DNA of 43,559 bases from JAZOTK01 sp045534775 (lineage in GTDB: Bacteria; Bacillota; Clostridia; RUG12999): assembly GCA_045534775.1 (NCBI GenBank), contig JAZSKI010000028.1, forward strand, positions 1-43,559. Reading direction: 5' to 3'. Below are positions 32,997 to 42,570 of the stretch, one piece after another (position 1 is the stretch's first letter; each line of letters begins with the position of its first letter). Under the pieces are notes generated by a model. The model saw only the letters and a list, made by a program, of their open reading frames with translations. It did not search any database and had not been told where the DNA came from. A program made the translations under genes and the position numbers.

Positions 32997-35900
32997 ATGG
33001 CAAAGTCAGTTAAATTAACTGTTGACGGTAATACAGCTGCCGCTCACGTTGCTTATGCGTTCAGCGATGCTGCTGCTATATACCCTATTACACCATCATC
33101 CACAATGGCTGAAGTTTGTGATGAATGGGCTGCCTATGGAAGAAAGAACATTTTTGGTCAGACAATGAAGATTGCGGAAATGCAGTCTGAAGCAGGTGCG
33201 GCAGGTGCTGTTCACGGCTCTCTTGCGGCAGGTGCTCTTACAACTACATTTACGGCATCACAGGGTTTGCTCCTTATGATACCTAATATGTACAAAATTG
33301 CAGGCGAGCTTATGCCGTCTGTATTCCACGTAAGTGCAAGATGTCTTGCATCACATTCACTTTCAATTTTTGGTGACCATTCTGACGTAATGGCTTGCCG
33401 TCAGACAGGTTTTGCAATGCTTGCATCCGCATCTGTTCAGGAGGTTATGGACCTTGCAACAGTTGCTCACCTTGCAACACTTCGCGCAAAGGTTCCGTTC
33501 CTTCATTTCTTTGACGGTTTCAGAACTTCTCACGAAATCCAGAAGATTGATGCAATTCCTTATGATGTGCTTGCAGAAATGATTGATATGAAGGACGTTG
33601 AGGATTTCAGAAAAAGAGCTATGAATCCCGAACATCCTAATCAGAGAGGTACAGCGCAGAACCCCGATACCTTCTTCCAGAACAGGGAAGCTTGTAATAA
33701 ATATTACGATGCTGTTCCTGCTATAGTTGAAGAAATGATGAAAAAGGTTGAAGCGGTTACAGGCAGGGCTTATAAGCTTTTCGATTACGTTGGTGCACCC
33801 GATGCTGAAAACGTAATAATTGCTATGGGTTCAGGTGTTGATGCTATTGAAGAAACTGTGGATTACCTTACAGCTAAAGGCGAAAAGGTAGGTCTTGTTA
33901 AGGTAAGACTTTACAGACCCTTCTCAGCCGAGCATTTCGTAAGCGTATTACCGAAGACCGTTAAGAAAATTGCTGTTCTCGACAGAACAAAAGAACCCGG
34001 TGCTTTCGGTGAGCCTTTATATGAGGATGTAGCAACAGTACTTAAGGATAAGGGCTTAGGTAATGTTGTCGTAGTAGGCGGCAGGTACGGTCTTGCTTCC
34101 AAGGAATTTACTCCTTCTATGATTAACGCTGTTTATGAGAATCTGAAAGAAGCTTGTCCCAAGAACCACTTTACAGTAGGTATCAAGGATGACGTAACAG
34201 GTTTATCTCTTGAGATTAAAGAAGAAATCGACACAACACCCGCAGGCGTTACACGTTGTAAATTCTTTGGTCTCGGCTCTGACGGTACAGTTGGTGCGAA
34301 CAAAAACTCTATTAAAATTATCGGTGACCACACAGATATGTTTGCTCAGGGTTATTTTGCTTATGACTCTAAGAAATCGGGCGGTCTTACTGTTTCTCAC
34401 TTAAGATTCGGCAAAACTCCGATAAAAGCTCCTTATCAGCTTACAGTTGCAGACTTTATCGCTTGTCACAACGCATCTTATGTAACAAAATATGACCTCC
34501 TTGAAGGTATTAAAGAGGGCGGCGTATTCCTTCTCAACTCTGCGTGGAACACAATTGAAGAGCTTGAAGTTAACCTTCCTGCTTCAATGAAACGTGCAAT
34601 CGCTCAGAAGAAGGTTAAATTCTACAATATTGATGCTATAAAGATGGGCTATGAAATCGGTCTCGGTTCCAGAATCAATATGATAATGATGTCTGCTTTC
34701 TTCAAGCTTGCTGATATTATTCCTATTGAAGAAGCTACAGATTATATGAAACAGGCGATAGTTAAATCCTACGGCAAAAAAGGTGAAAAGATTGTTAATA
34801 TGAACAACGCTGCTGTTGATGCAGGTCTTAATGCTGTGGTTGAAATTAAATATCCCGAAAGCTGGAAGGATGCTACAACAGGTGCAGAACCTGTAGTAGT
34901 TCCCGCTACAGAGTACTTTAAGGATGTAGTAAATCCCATACTTGTACAGGCAGGAGACAAGCTCCCCGTAAGTGCATTCGTTGCTGACGGCACTGTTCCT
35001 GCAGGCACAACAAAATATGAAAAACGCGGCGTGGCTGTTAAAGTTCCTAACTGGATTATTGATAACTGTATCCAGTGTAACCAGTGTTCTTTCGTATGTC
35101 CTCACGCTTGTATCAGACCTTATCTTGTAAAAGAAGGTACGGATAAACCTGCTGAGTTTGCTGCAAAGAAAGCTATCGGTAAGGCTTATGAGGGTTATGA
35201 ATACAGAATGCAGCTCAGTCCTCTTGACTGTACAGGTTGCGGCAACTGTGCCGACATCTGTCCTGCTCCTAAGGGCAAAGCTCTCGTTATGGAACCCCTC
35301 GCTGATGTTGCTAAAACAGAAGAAGCTAACTGGGAATACGCGCAGAAATTACCTGTACCTGATGTTGAAATTAACAAGGCTACAGTTAAAGACAGCCAGT
35401 TCGTTCAGCCTCTGTTTGAGTTCTCAGGTGCCTGCGCGGGTTGTGGTGAAACACCTTATGTTAAACTTGTTACACAGCTTTTCGGCGAAAGAATGATGAT
35501 AGCTAATGCTACAGGTTGTTCTTCAATCTACGGCGGTAGCTCACCCACAAACCCCTATACAGTTAACCATAAGGGTTATGGTCCTGCATGGGCTAACTCA
35601 CTCTTTGAAGATAACGCAGAGTTCGGCTTTGGCTTCAATCTTGCTATGACTCAGAGACGTGCTAAGGTTGAGCTTCTCATGGAAAAGTTCCTTGAGGCTC
35701 CCTGCTGTGACGAAATGGCTGATGCTTGCAAAGCATGGATTGAAGGTAAAGATAACGCTGAGGCTTCTCAGGCTGCAGGCGATAAGCTGAAGGCTTTACT
35801 TCCCACAGCTATTGAAAAGACAAACGGCGAAACAAAACAGCTTCTTGAAGAAATATATGAAAATGCAGACATTTTCACAAAGAAATCCATCTGGATTTTC

Positions 35901-36527
35901 GGTGGTGACGGTTGGGCTTACGATATTGGTTACGGCGGTGTTGACCACGTTCTTGCAAGCGGCGAGGATGTAAACATTCTTGTAATGGATACCGAGGTAT
36001 ATTCAAATACAGGCGGTCAGTCTTCTAAAGCTACTCCTACAGGTGCTATTGCTAAATTCGCAGCAGCAGGTAAGAGAGTTAAGAAAAAAGACCTGGGTCT
36101 TATTGCTATGTCTTACGGCTATATTTACGTTGCAAGCGTATGTATGGGCGCAGATAAGAATCAGTTACTCAAAGCTATGAGAGAAGCTGAAGCTTATAAC
36201 GGTCCTTCTTTGATTATTGCGTATGCTCCCTGTATCAATCACGGTATAGCTAAGGGTATGGGCAAATCTCAGGAAGAAGGAAAACTTGCTGTTGAATCCG
36301 GCTACTGGCCGCTTTACAGATTCAACCCTGACCTTGCGGCAGAAGGCAAGAATCCGTTTACATTAGATTCCAAAGAACCTACAGGTGATGTTAAGGAATT
36401 TATGAAAGGTGAAAACCGTTACGCATCATTGCTTAAACAGTTCCCTGATATTGCTGATGGGCTTCTTAATAAAGCGGCTGATGAAACAAAGGCAAGACTT
36501 GCCGGATACAAAAAAATGGCTGAATAA
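32997..36527 (+). CDS. nifJ: Pyruvate:ferredoxin (flavodoxin) oxidoreductase
   Basis: A 1176-residue homodimer-type enzyme that oxidises pyruvate to acetyl-CoA and CO2 while reducing ferredoxin, the central step of clostridial fermentation. Domain I begins with NTAAAHVAYAFSDAAAIYPITPSS. Two 4Fe-4S clusters are bound by IQCNQCSFVCPHAC (about residues 690-705) and LDCTGCGNCADICP (about 741-755). The proximal cluster uses GACAGCGE (about 812) and the later Cys in APCINHG. Thiamine pyrophosphate binding is in GDGWAYDIGYGGVDHV and MDTEVYSNTGGQSSKATP. AGGAGG precedes ATG 32997 by 10 bases. All domains are fused in one chain; length is normal. Single-gene transcript. Confidence 0.98.
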   Translation: MAKSVKLTVDGNTAAAHVAYAFSDAAAIYPITPSSTMAEVCDEWAAYGRKNIFGQTMKIAEMQSEAGAAGAVHGSLAAGALTTTFTASQGLLLMIPNMYKIAGELMPSVFHVSARCLASHSLSIFGDHSDVMACRQTGFAMLASASVQEVMDLATVAHLATLRAKVPFLHFFDGFRTSHEIQKIDAIPYDVLAEMIDMKDVEDFRKRAMNPEHPNQRGTAQNPDTFFQNREACNKYYDAVPAIVEEMMKKVEAVTGRAYKLFDYVGAPDAENVIIAMGSGVDAIEETVDYLTAKGEKVGLVKVRLYRPFSAEHFVSVLPKTVKKIAVLDRTKEPGAFGEPLYEDVATVLKDKGLGNVVVVGGRYGLASKEFTPSMINAVYENLKEACPKNHFTVGIKDDVTGLSLEIKEEIDTTPAGVTRCKFFGLGSDGTVGANKNSIKIIGDHTDMFAQGYFAYDSKKSGGLTVSHLRFGKTPIKAPYQLTVADFIACHNASYVTKYDLLEGIKEGGVFLLNSAWNTIEELEVNLPASMKRAIAQKKVKFYNIDAIKMGYEIGLGSRINMIMMSAFFKLADIIPIEEATDYMKQAIVKSYGKKGEKIVNMNNAAVDAGLNAVVEIKYPESWKDATTGAEPVVVPATEYFKDVVNPILVQAGDKLPVSAFVADGTVPAGTTKYEKRGVAVKVPNWIIDNCIQCNQCSFVCPHACIRPYLVKEGTDKPAEFAAKKAIGKAYEGYEYRMQLSPLDCTGCGNCADICPAPKGKALVMEPLADVAKTEEANWEYAQKLPVPDVEINKATVKDSQFVQPLFEFSGACAGCGETPYVKLVTQLFGERMMIANATGCSSIYGGSSPTNPYTVNHKGYGPAWANSLFEDNAEFGFGFNLAMTQRRAKVELLMEKFLEAPCCDEMADACKAWIEGKDNAEASQAAGDKLKALLPTAIEKTNGETKQLLEEIYENADIFTKKSIWIFGGDGWAYDIGYGGVDHVLASGEDVNILVMDTEVYSNTGGQSSKATPTGAIAKFAAAGKRVKKKDLGLIAMSYGYIYVASVCMGADKNQLLKAMREAEAYNGPSLIIAYAPCINHGIAKGMGKSQEEGKLAVESGYWPLYRFNPDLAAEGKNPFTLDSKEPTGDVKEFMKGENRYASLLKQFPDIADGLLNKAADETKARLAGYKKMAE

Positions 36528-36541
36528 TCATAAAAAAAAGG

Positions 36542-36575
36542 ACCTCCCGATTGCTTTTGCATCGGGAGGTTTTTT
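36542..36575. terminator. Terminator of the oxidoreductase gene
   Basis: ACCTCCCGAT (36542-36551) pairs perfectly with ATCGGGAGGT (36561-36570) and is followed by T; an A-run on the other side could let it act on the minus strand too. Confidence 0.93.
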
Positions 36576-36588
36576 GATATATAAAACT

Positions 36589-36614
36589 GCCGAATGTTCT
36601 TCGGAACACTCGGC
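36589..36614 (-). terminator. Hairpin after the AraC-type regulator
   Basis: GCCGAATGTTC (36589-36599) pairs with GAACACTCGGC (36604-36614) with one mismatch; on the minus strand it is followed by AGTTTTATAT. Confidence 0.65.
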
Positions 36615-36628
36615 ATACAGGTGATTTT

Positions 36629-38863
36629 TTATTCCTCAAAATTATCCGGTATGGTTGGCAACGAACTTGACTCAAGCGCTGCGTTGCGGTATTCAATAGG
36701 CGACATACCATAGGATTTTTTAAACAGCACAGAGAAATAGCTGTTGCTGGCAAAACCGCATTTGCTGAAAATATCTTTTATCGGAAGATTGGAATTTGCC
36801 ACGAGCTTTGCACTTTCCTCCAATCGCTTGTATAAAATCATTGATGCCAGGGATTTGCCTGTGGAATGCTTAAAGATTCTTCGTAAATATGCCGGCGAAA
36901 AACCGAGAACGCCGGCAATGCTGTCGGCACACAAGCTTGCATCGCTGTAATTTTTTTCTATCATTTTACAAATCTTCTCTATCGTTGACTGATATTTGTT
37001 TTGGACACCTGCTGTCTTTGTATCCTTCAGTTTATTGAATATATCACTGAATATAGTATATATGTTGTCAATAGTTTCGATTTTTGAAAGCTTAAGCAAT
37101 TCTGCGTGTGTCTGAAAATCAACCTGCCCTAAAATTCGGGCTTGATGATTTAAGATTTCAAATATGGAGGTCATCAAATAAGCACAGTGAGATATAATTG
37201 CATCGGGGGTTGAATGTTTAATCATATCTATAAAAGCCTCAAAGGAAGCATTCAGGTTATCAAAATTATCATTGGTTATATCGTCATTTATTTTTGCAAT
37301 GACAGGAGACAAGTCATCCAAAGTCAGATGTCTGCTGTTTTTAAAGGCTGTTGGAGTGAGACTGATATTGTTACCGTAAAGCAGACGGTACTGAAGAAGC
37401 TTGCGCATATCAATATAGGCTTCGTCAAGCTGTTCAAAGGCTGTTGGTTCAGATATAGCAGCACTTATGGAAAGCTCTAAATTTTCTTCTACAAGGCTGC
37501 GGCATAGGTCAATATGATTTATAAGCCCTTCGGCAGGCGTTTCGGAGGCTATAAGGATAATCAAATCGGTCTCGCCGTGAAAAGCCGTAAGACAAGGATA
37601 TTCGCCGCTTATAATTTCTTCGCATATATTTAAAATACCATAGTTATACGCCTGACGTTCGGATATGGTGAAATTATCGCAAAAATCACTGTAAGAATCT
37701 ACCGCCATGAGAACGAGATTTATCTTATCGGTTTTACCTAATTTTTCTGTCAGATAAGCCTCCACCTTTTTAATCTTATCATCATTCATCAGGGGAGAAC
37801 TTAAAAATTCATACAAATACTGTTGCATTTGCATATTTTTACTGTGGGCTTCATATCTGGTGTTGCGTATTGTCATCTCGCGAATGGGATGGTATAGCCT
37901 GCGCATAGCGAAATAAAGCGCCACCAGACCGGCTAAAATTATAACAGAATATACAAGAGTAAACCATACTTGCTTCTGCATAATATTGTTTTTTATTATG
38001 GAATCGTAATCGGTCAAAGATACAAAGGAAAGCTTAAAATCCTCTGAACGCACACAAGAAAGAGCGTATTTTTCACCGCCGTAGGAAGAGGTTGCATAAA
38101 AAGCGAGGCTGTTGCAGGAAATATCCGAACGGAATTTTTCGTCCTCTGAAATGTCGTTAATTGTGGAAAAAACAGGGTTGTTGGCAGCATCCTCAACATA
38201 CAGCCTGCAATTGGAATCTCTTGTATACTGCGCAAAGGTGCTCTGAATTTTTGAGAAATCCAAATCTACAATAATATAGTTATCCAAAAAAGGATCAACA
38301 TTGAAACAAATTGTAAGCAACAAAGGGGGATTGTAGAAAGACAATGGTTTTATATCCGGATTTTTGCGCAGCGCCACTTTGTTGTGCTCGAGGTTAATCA
38401 GGGTGCCGATATCAAATGAATCGCCCCAATATTCCGAAGGGCTGAGATGTGTCATGGTTGAGAGACGAAAAAGGGATCCGGTTTGGCTGTTATAAAAGGC
38501 AGTATCATATAAATAAGGTACATTTAACTTGTATTTTGAATATTTTTGTAAAAATATATCTTTGATGTTTTTTTCAGTACCACCGTAAAAAATCTCAGAT
38601 ATAAGGTCGCTGCTGACAGAAAGCTGAAAAGCATAGTTGTAAGCGGCAGTAAGCACCTGGTCGGTTTGAGTCACAAGCTGCTTTAAAGAACTTGTTGAAT
38701 ACATCTGATAGGTCTCGATGTTTTCCTGCTCTATATTATAGGAAGTATATGATAACTGAAAAAAATTTACAACAAGGGTAATTGCAAAAATAGCAGCCAT
38801 AAGAGAAAAATATATTTTATTCTCTCTTAGAGAAATTGTAAATTTATGTAAAATCTTATTCAT
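36629..38863 (-). CDS. Membrane-bound AraC-family regulator with extracellular sensor domain
   Basis: A 744-residue one-protein sensor. A first membrane helix (about 17-37, YFSLMAAIFAITLVVNFF) and a second (about 300-322, FTLVYSVIILAGLVALYF) bracket an extracellular Cache-like domain of some 260 residues. A HAMP-like stretch and an intermediate cytoplasmic region follow. The C-terminal 100 residues are an AraC double helix-turn-helix (DSIAGVLGFSPAYLRRIFKHSTGKS and IKDIFSKCGFASNSYFSVLFKKSYGMSPIEYR). Start ATG 38863 has AAGGATAGAG upstream. It is divergent from an LplB/YtcP-type importer, whose operon it probably activates on sensing an outside carbohydrate. Promoter is a perfect sigma-A consensus. 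Confidence 0.92.
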   Translation of the reverse strand: MNKILHKFTISLRENKIYFSLMAAIFAITLVVNFFQLSYTSYNIEQENIETYQMYSTSSLKQLVTQTDQVLTAAYNYAFQLSVSSDLISEIFYGGTEKNIKDIFLQKYSKYKLNVPYLYDTAFYNSQTGSLFRLSTMTHLSPSEYWGDSFDIGTLINLEHNKVALRKNPDIKPLSFYNPPLLLTICFNVDPFLDNYIIVDLDFSKIQSTFAQYTRDSNCRLYVEDAANNPVFSTINDISEDEKFRSDISCNSLAFYATSSYGGEKYALSCVRSEDFKLSFVSLTDYDSIIKNNIMQKQVWFTLVYSVIILAGLVALYFAMRRLYHPIREMTIRNTRYEAHSKNMQMQQYLYEFLSSPLMNDDKIKKVEAYLTEKLGKTDKINLVLMAVDSYSDFCDNFTISERQAYNYGILNICEEIISGEYPCLTAFHGETDLIILIASETPAEGLINHIDLCRSLVEENLELSISAAISEPTAFEQLDEAYIDMRKLLQYRLLYGNNISLTPTAFKNSRHLTLDDLSPVIAKINDDITNDNFDNLNASFEAFIDMIKHSTPDAIISHCAYLMTSIFEILNHQARILGQVDFQTHAELLKLSKIETIDNIYTIFSDIFNKLKDTKTAGVQNKYQSTIEKICKMIEKNYSDASLCADSIAGVLGFSPAYLRRIFKHSTGKSLASMILYKRLEESAKLVANSNLPIKDIFSKCGFASNSYFSVLFKKSYGMSPIEYRNAALESSSLPTIPDNFEE

Positions 38864-38913
38864 TATATCTCTATCCTTCTGTTTTAAACTTTGCACTTTC
38901 ACGAGCAATATTT

Positions 38914-38942
38914 ATTATACCACGCTGACGAAGAAATGTCAA
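38914..38942 (-). promoter_or_regulatory. Perfect-consensus promoter of the AraC-type regulator
   Basis: On the minus strand TTGACA (38942-38937), 17 bases, TATAAT (38919-38914), with an extended -10 TGGTATAAT. Confidence 0.85.
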
Positions 38943-39013
38943 TAAAAAACTTGAAAAAAGGCGAATTTCTTGCAAAAAGTATCAAAATTTAAATTAATGT
39001 ACCATTTTTAAAA

Positions 39014-39042
39014 TTGACTATTGAGAGAAAATGTGATATAAT
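39014..39042 (+). promoter_or_regulatory. Promoter of the sugar importer operon
   Basis: TTGACT (39014-39019), 17 bases, TATAAT (39037-39042), with extended -10 TGATATAAT. An inverted repeat sits just downstream at 39052-39073. Confidence 0.8.
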
Positions 39043-39051
39043 TACAACATG

Positions 39052-39073
39052 TTAGTACGTGCATTTGTGCTAA
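39052..39073. promoter_or_regulatory. Operator-like inverted repeat at the importer start site
   Basis: TTAGTAC (39052-39058) and GTGCTAA (39067-39073) are inverted copies with one wobble around 8 bases, at about +4 to +25 of the predicted transcript. It could be a repressor site or a leader hairpin; binding protein unknown. Confidence 0.4.
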
Positions 39074-39107
39074 ACGAATTTTTTAATTTTTGCGGAGGTG
39101 ATGCAAT

Positions 39108-40058
39108 ATGAAAACAGCAGCCGAGACAGCGCTGAAAAAGAAAAGCGGTATGAATGCCTACAAGCGACAAATCACATGGCAGCTCAGCTTGATAGCACTA
39201 CCAATGGTTATATATATTTTCATATTTAACTATTGTCCCTTGCCGGGTATTCTGATCGCTTTTCAGGATTACAGCTATGAAGGCGGAATTTTCGGAAGCA
39301 GATGGGTGGGTATCGATAACTTTGTGTATTTATTTAAGTCTAACGACTTATTTAGAATTGTACGAAACACGATAGTTCACAACATTATAGGTATAGCAGT
39401 AGGAATGTGTTGTTCGTTACTTGTTGCACTTATGATGGACAGAGTAGTAAAAAGATGGCAGGTAAAAACCTTCCAGACCCTTATGTTTCTGCCTTACTTC
39501 ATATCTTGGGTTATTGTTTCATATATGGCAAGTACGGTTTTATCCTACGATAAAGGTGTACTCAACAAAATGATTCAGGCGATGGGTGGAGAACCGATAT
39601 CGTGGTATATGACCCCTAACGCATGGTGGTTTATTATTCCTATAGTAAGTGTGTGGAAGGGTGTCGGCAGTAGTGCGGTGGTTAACTATGGTTATATTAT
39701 CGGTGTTGACAGGTCCATATACGAGGCGGCGTACATAGATGGCTGTACGGAATGGAAGAGAATGATTTACATAACAATACCTATGATAAAGCCCGCGATT
39801 ATAGTAAGCCTTATTATGAGTATCGGCGGTATCATCCGTGGCGACTTCGGTCTGTTCTATTATCTGACCAATAACCAGGGTATGCTTTATCCCGTAACGG
39901 ATATCATTGATACATACGTATTCCGTGCTATTATGAAAACAGGTGATATATCAGGGCCTGCGGCGGTAGGTTTGTTCCAATCTATAGTAGGCTGTGTAAT
40001 GGTGCTTGGCGCAAACCAGATAGTAAAATGGCTTGACCCCGAAAGCCGAATGTTCTGA
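39108..40058 (+). CDS. Carbohydrate ABC transporter permease, LplB type
   Basis: A 316-residue inner-membrane permease with about six membrane segments. After a basic N-terminus comes the segment typical of LplB: FIFNYCPLPGILIAFQDYSY. The ATPase-contact EAA loop reads YEAAYIDGCTEWKRMIYITIPMIKPAI. Such permeases import oligosaccharides, often plant or host polysaccharide fragments, using a shared ATPase (MsmK-like) coded elsewhere; no ATPase gene is in this window. GGAGGTG precedes ATG 39108 by 7 bases. First gene of the operon. Confidence 0.94.
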   Translation: MKTAAETALKKKSGMNAYKRQITWQLSLIALPMVIYIFIFNYCPLPGILIAFQDYSYEGGIFGSRWVGIDNFVYLFKSNDLFRIVRNTIVHNIIGIAVGMCCSLLVALMMDRVVKRWQVKTFQTLMFLPYFISWVIVSYMASTVLSYDKGVLNKMIQAMGGEPISWYMTPNAWWFIIPIVSVWKGVGSSAVVNYGYIIGVDRSIYEAAYIDGCTEWKRMIYITIPMIKPAIIVSLIMSIGGIIRGDFGLFYYLTNNQGMLYPVTDIIDTYVFRAIMKTGDISGPAAVGLFQSIVGCVMVLGANQIVKWLDPESRMF

Positions 40059-40075
40059 GAAAGGAAGGCAGTATA

Positions 40076-40948
40076 ATGAAACCAAAAAATAATCCCATAG
40101 TACTTATAGCGATGACGATAATATCAATAGCGTGCCTTGTTCCTTTTCTTATGGCACTTGCGGCATCCTTTACGGGAGAAGCGGCTCTTAAAACTCACGG
40201 CTACGGACTTTGGCCTTCGGAATTTTCTATGGAAGCCTATAAGATGGTATTCCGTCAGCCGGAAAAAATCTTTAAAGCCTACGGCACGACAATATGTACC
40301 ACAACCTTGGGTACGGTGCTTTCCATTATGCTTCAAAGCGGATACGGATATGTACTGTCAAGACAGGATTATGTATGGAAAAACAAGCTGGGCGGCTATT
40401 TGTACTTTACAATGCTGTTTGGTGGCGGTATGATACCGTTGTATATACTTATCACTCAATATCTCCATTTGAAGGATAACTTCTGGGTACTTGTAATACC
40501 TCTGCTTGGTAATGGCGGCAACATATATATGTTCAGAAACTTCTTTGCACAGCTGCCTTATTCGGTAATAGAATCAGCAAAGATAGACGGAGCAAATGAG
40601 TTTACCATATTCGGAAGACTGGTACTTCCCATGACAAAGACGGGTATAGCGACAATCGCGATTTTCGTAGTGCTCGGCTTCTGGAATGAATGGTTCTACA
40701 GTATGATGTATATGACTTCGGAAAAAGTAGTAACATTGCAGTACCTGCTGACAAAGCTTATAAATAACGTAACCTTCTTCCAGGTAAAAGAAGGAATGTC
40801 GGGTGGTATGCTTTCAAGAAGCGATGTGCCGGCTGAAACCCTCAGAATGGCAACAGTTATGGTAGTAGTGGGACCTATGATGTGCGTATTCCCCTTCTTC
40901 CAAAAGTATTTCGTAAGAGGTCTTACGGGTGGAGCGGTTAAAGGCTGA
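40076..40948 (+). CDS. Carbohydrate ABC transporter permease, YtcP type
   Basis: A 290-residue partner permease with about six membrane segments. GGGMIPLYILITQYLHLKDNFW is characteristic of the YtcP branch, and the EAA loop reads IESAKIDGANEFTIFGRLVLPMTKTGIATI. It would pair with the LplB-type permease 17 bases upstream to form the translocation pore. The ribosome site AAAGGAAGG is well placed before ATG 40076. A 60-base gap leads to the binding-protein gene. Confidence 0.94.
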   Translation: MKPKNNPIVLIAMTIISIACLVPFLMALAASFTGEAALKTHGYGLWPSEFSMEAYKMVFRQPEKIFKAYGTTICTTTLGTVLSIMLQSGYGYVLSRQDYVWKNKLGGYLYFTMLFGGGMIPLYILITQYLHLKDNFWVLVIPLLGNGGNIYMFRNFFAQLPYSVIESAKIDGANEFTIFGRLVLPMTKTGIATIAIFVVLGFWNEWFYSMMYMTSEKVVTLQYLLTKLINNVTFFQVKEGMSGGMLSRSDVPAETLRMATVMVVVGPMMCVFPFFQKYFVRGLTGGAVKG

Positions 40949-41008
40949 TTTGCAGCTTGAGGTTTATAATTAAAATTTACATCTAAAAATTTAAAGGAGG
41001 AAAAGAAA

Positions 41009-42481
41009 ATGAAAACAAAAAGAATTTTAGCGGCGATTACGGCAGCGGTGCTGGCTGTATCTATGACAGGCTGCAACAAGACAACGGATGTTGAAACAGG
41101 AAACAAGGGTGTAGTGCGTTGGTATATGCCTATATCAGAGTTGGCTGAAACAGCAGAGGCGCATAAGAGGGCACAGGATTACATTGAAGAGAAAATAGGT
41201 GTAAAATCAGAGCTTATGGCAGTAAATATGGGTGACTATGAAAGTAAGCTTCAGATGATTAATGCCAGCCGTGAGGAATATGACCTTTCCTTTGTATCAA
41301 GCTGGATGAACTTCTACACAAATAATATAAGACGTGGTTCACTTCTTGATATTACAGAGCTGTTACCAAAATATGCTCCCAATACATATAAGAACGTACC
41401 TGAAGGCTTCTGGGAAGCTGCTAAATTTGACGGTAAAATTTATGCAGCAATCAACCAGCAGATAACAGCAAGAGGCCCCTGCTTCTGGGGTGCTGAAAGA
41501 AATGTAGACCTTCTTGACCTTAACTATGAGAACGAAACAGACCTTATTGATATTGCAGAAGACTACCTCAAAAAGGTACATGAAAAAACAGATGACCCTG
41601 TAGCGATGGCAGTATGGGGTAGCGGTAAAATCACTTACGGTATAGATGAATTTTTAGGCGAAGGTCTTCCTGCAGTTGTTGACTGGAGAAAGCCTGATGA
41701 TATTAAAGTATTCAACCAGTATGAAACAGAAGATTTCAAGAGATATATTAAAAAGGCAAGAGAATGGTACCTCGCAGGTTATACACCTCAAACAGCTGAA
41801 TACAGCTTTGACGTAAATAACTTTATTGAAACAGCGGGCCCCGATGAAGTAATGCCTATGGGCGGTGTGCATCCTACATACAAACCCGGCCTTGAAGGCG
41901 AACACCTTATTTCACAAAACTATCCTATGGCTGTTCTTAAGAAATTCCCTGCTCTTGTAAATACATATTCTGTAACATCTACAATGACAGGTGTATCTGC
42001 AACCTCCGATGCTCCCGAAAACGCTCTTAAGGTTCTTGAAATTATGAATAACGACCCTGAGCTTTTCAACCTTATTTGTTACGGTCTTGAAGGTGTTAAC
42101 TATACAAAGGTTGGCGAAAACAGAATTGAGCCTAACCCCAATGCAACTTATTCTATTAACAACTGGGCAATAGCAAGCGTTTATAACAACTGGTTGCTTC
42201 CCGGTCAGGAGGATGGCGTTTGGGAAGAAACTGACAGACTTAACAGAGAAGGTAATCTGTCACCGCTCCTCGGCTTCGTTGTAGATATGGAACCCATCAA
42301 GGTTGAATTCCAGAACTGTAACTCTGTTGTAACCGAATACCTCGGCAGATTGGCAAGCGGTTTTGTTGACCCTGAAACAGGTTATGCAGAATTTATGGAA
42401 AAACTGGATAATGCGGGTGTTGATAAGCTTATATCAGAATGTCAGAGACAGATTGATGAATGGTTAGCAAACAAAAAGTAA
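41009..42481 (+). CDS. Substrate-binding lipoprotein of the sugar importer (LplA type)
   Basis: A 490-residue extracellular solute-binding protein. The lipoprotein signal peptide ends in the lipobox SMTGC, with Cys22 as the lipidated residue. The rest is a family 1-like binding fold: YIEEKIGVKSELMAVNMGDYESKLQMI and YDLSFVSSWMNFYTNNIRRGSLLDITELL are near its start, and the C-terminus resembles the DUF3502 extension of LplA proteins. It captures the sugar outside the membrane for the two permeases. AAAGGAGG lies 9 bases before ATG. A 30-bp palindrome follows the gene. The ligand cannot be told from sequence. Confidence 0.93.
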   Translation: MKTKRILAAITAAVLAVSMTGCNKTTDVETGNKGVVRWYMPISELAETAEAHKRAQDYIEEKIGVKSELMAVNMGDYESKLQMINASREEYDLSFVSSWMNFYTNNIRRGSLLDITELLPKYAPNTYKNVPEGFWEAAKFDGKIYAAINQQITARGPCFWGAERNVDLLDLNYENETDLIDIAEDYLKKVHEKTDDPVAMAVWGSGKITYGIDEFLGEGLPAVVDWRKPDDIKVFNQYETEDFKRYIKKAREWYLAGYTPQTAEYSFDVNNFIETAGPDEVMPMGGVHPTYKPGLEGEHLISQNYPMAVLKKFPALVNTYSVTSTMTGVSATSDAPENALKVLEIMNNDPELFNLICYGLEGVNYTKVGENRIEPNPNATYSINNWAIASVYNNWLLPGQEDGVWEETDRLNREGNLSPLLGFVVDMEPIKVEFQNCNSVVTEYLGRLASGFVDPETGYAEFMEKLDNAGVDKLISECQRQIDEWLANKK

Positions 42482-42511
42482 TATTATTTATAAGGTAAAA
42501 ATTTAAAGGTA

Positions 42512-42541
42512 GTGGTTTGGGCAGAGCTCTGCCCAAACCAC
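42512..42541 (+). terminator. Perfect 30-bp palindrome after the binding-protein gene
   Basis: GTGGTTTGGGCAGAG (42512-42526) is followed directly by its reverse complement (42527-42541). A poor T stretch comes 10 bases later. It probably protects the upstream mRNA 3' end or partly terminates, giving more binding protein than downstream enzyme. Confidence 0.65.
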
Positions 42542-42570
42542 ACAAATCTGTTGTTTTTGGAGGAAAGATT

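Noticed and set aside
34584..35105. 173-residue minus-strand frame
   Set aside because: It lies antisense inside the oxidoreductase gene and has no start signals.
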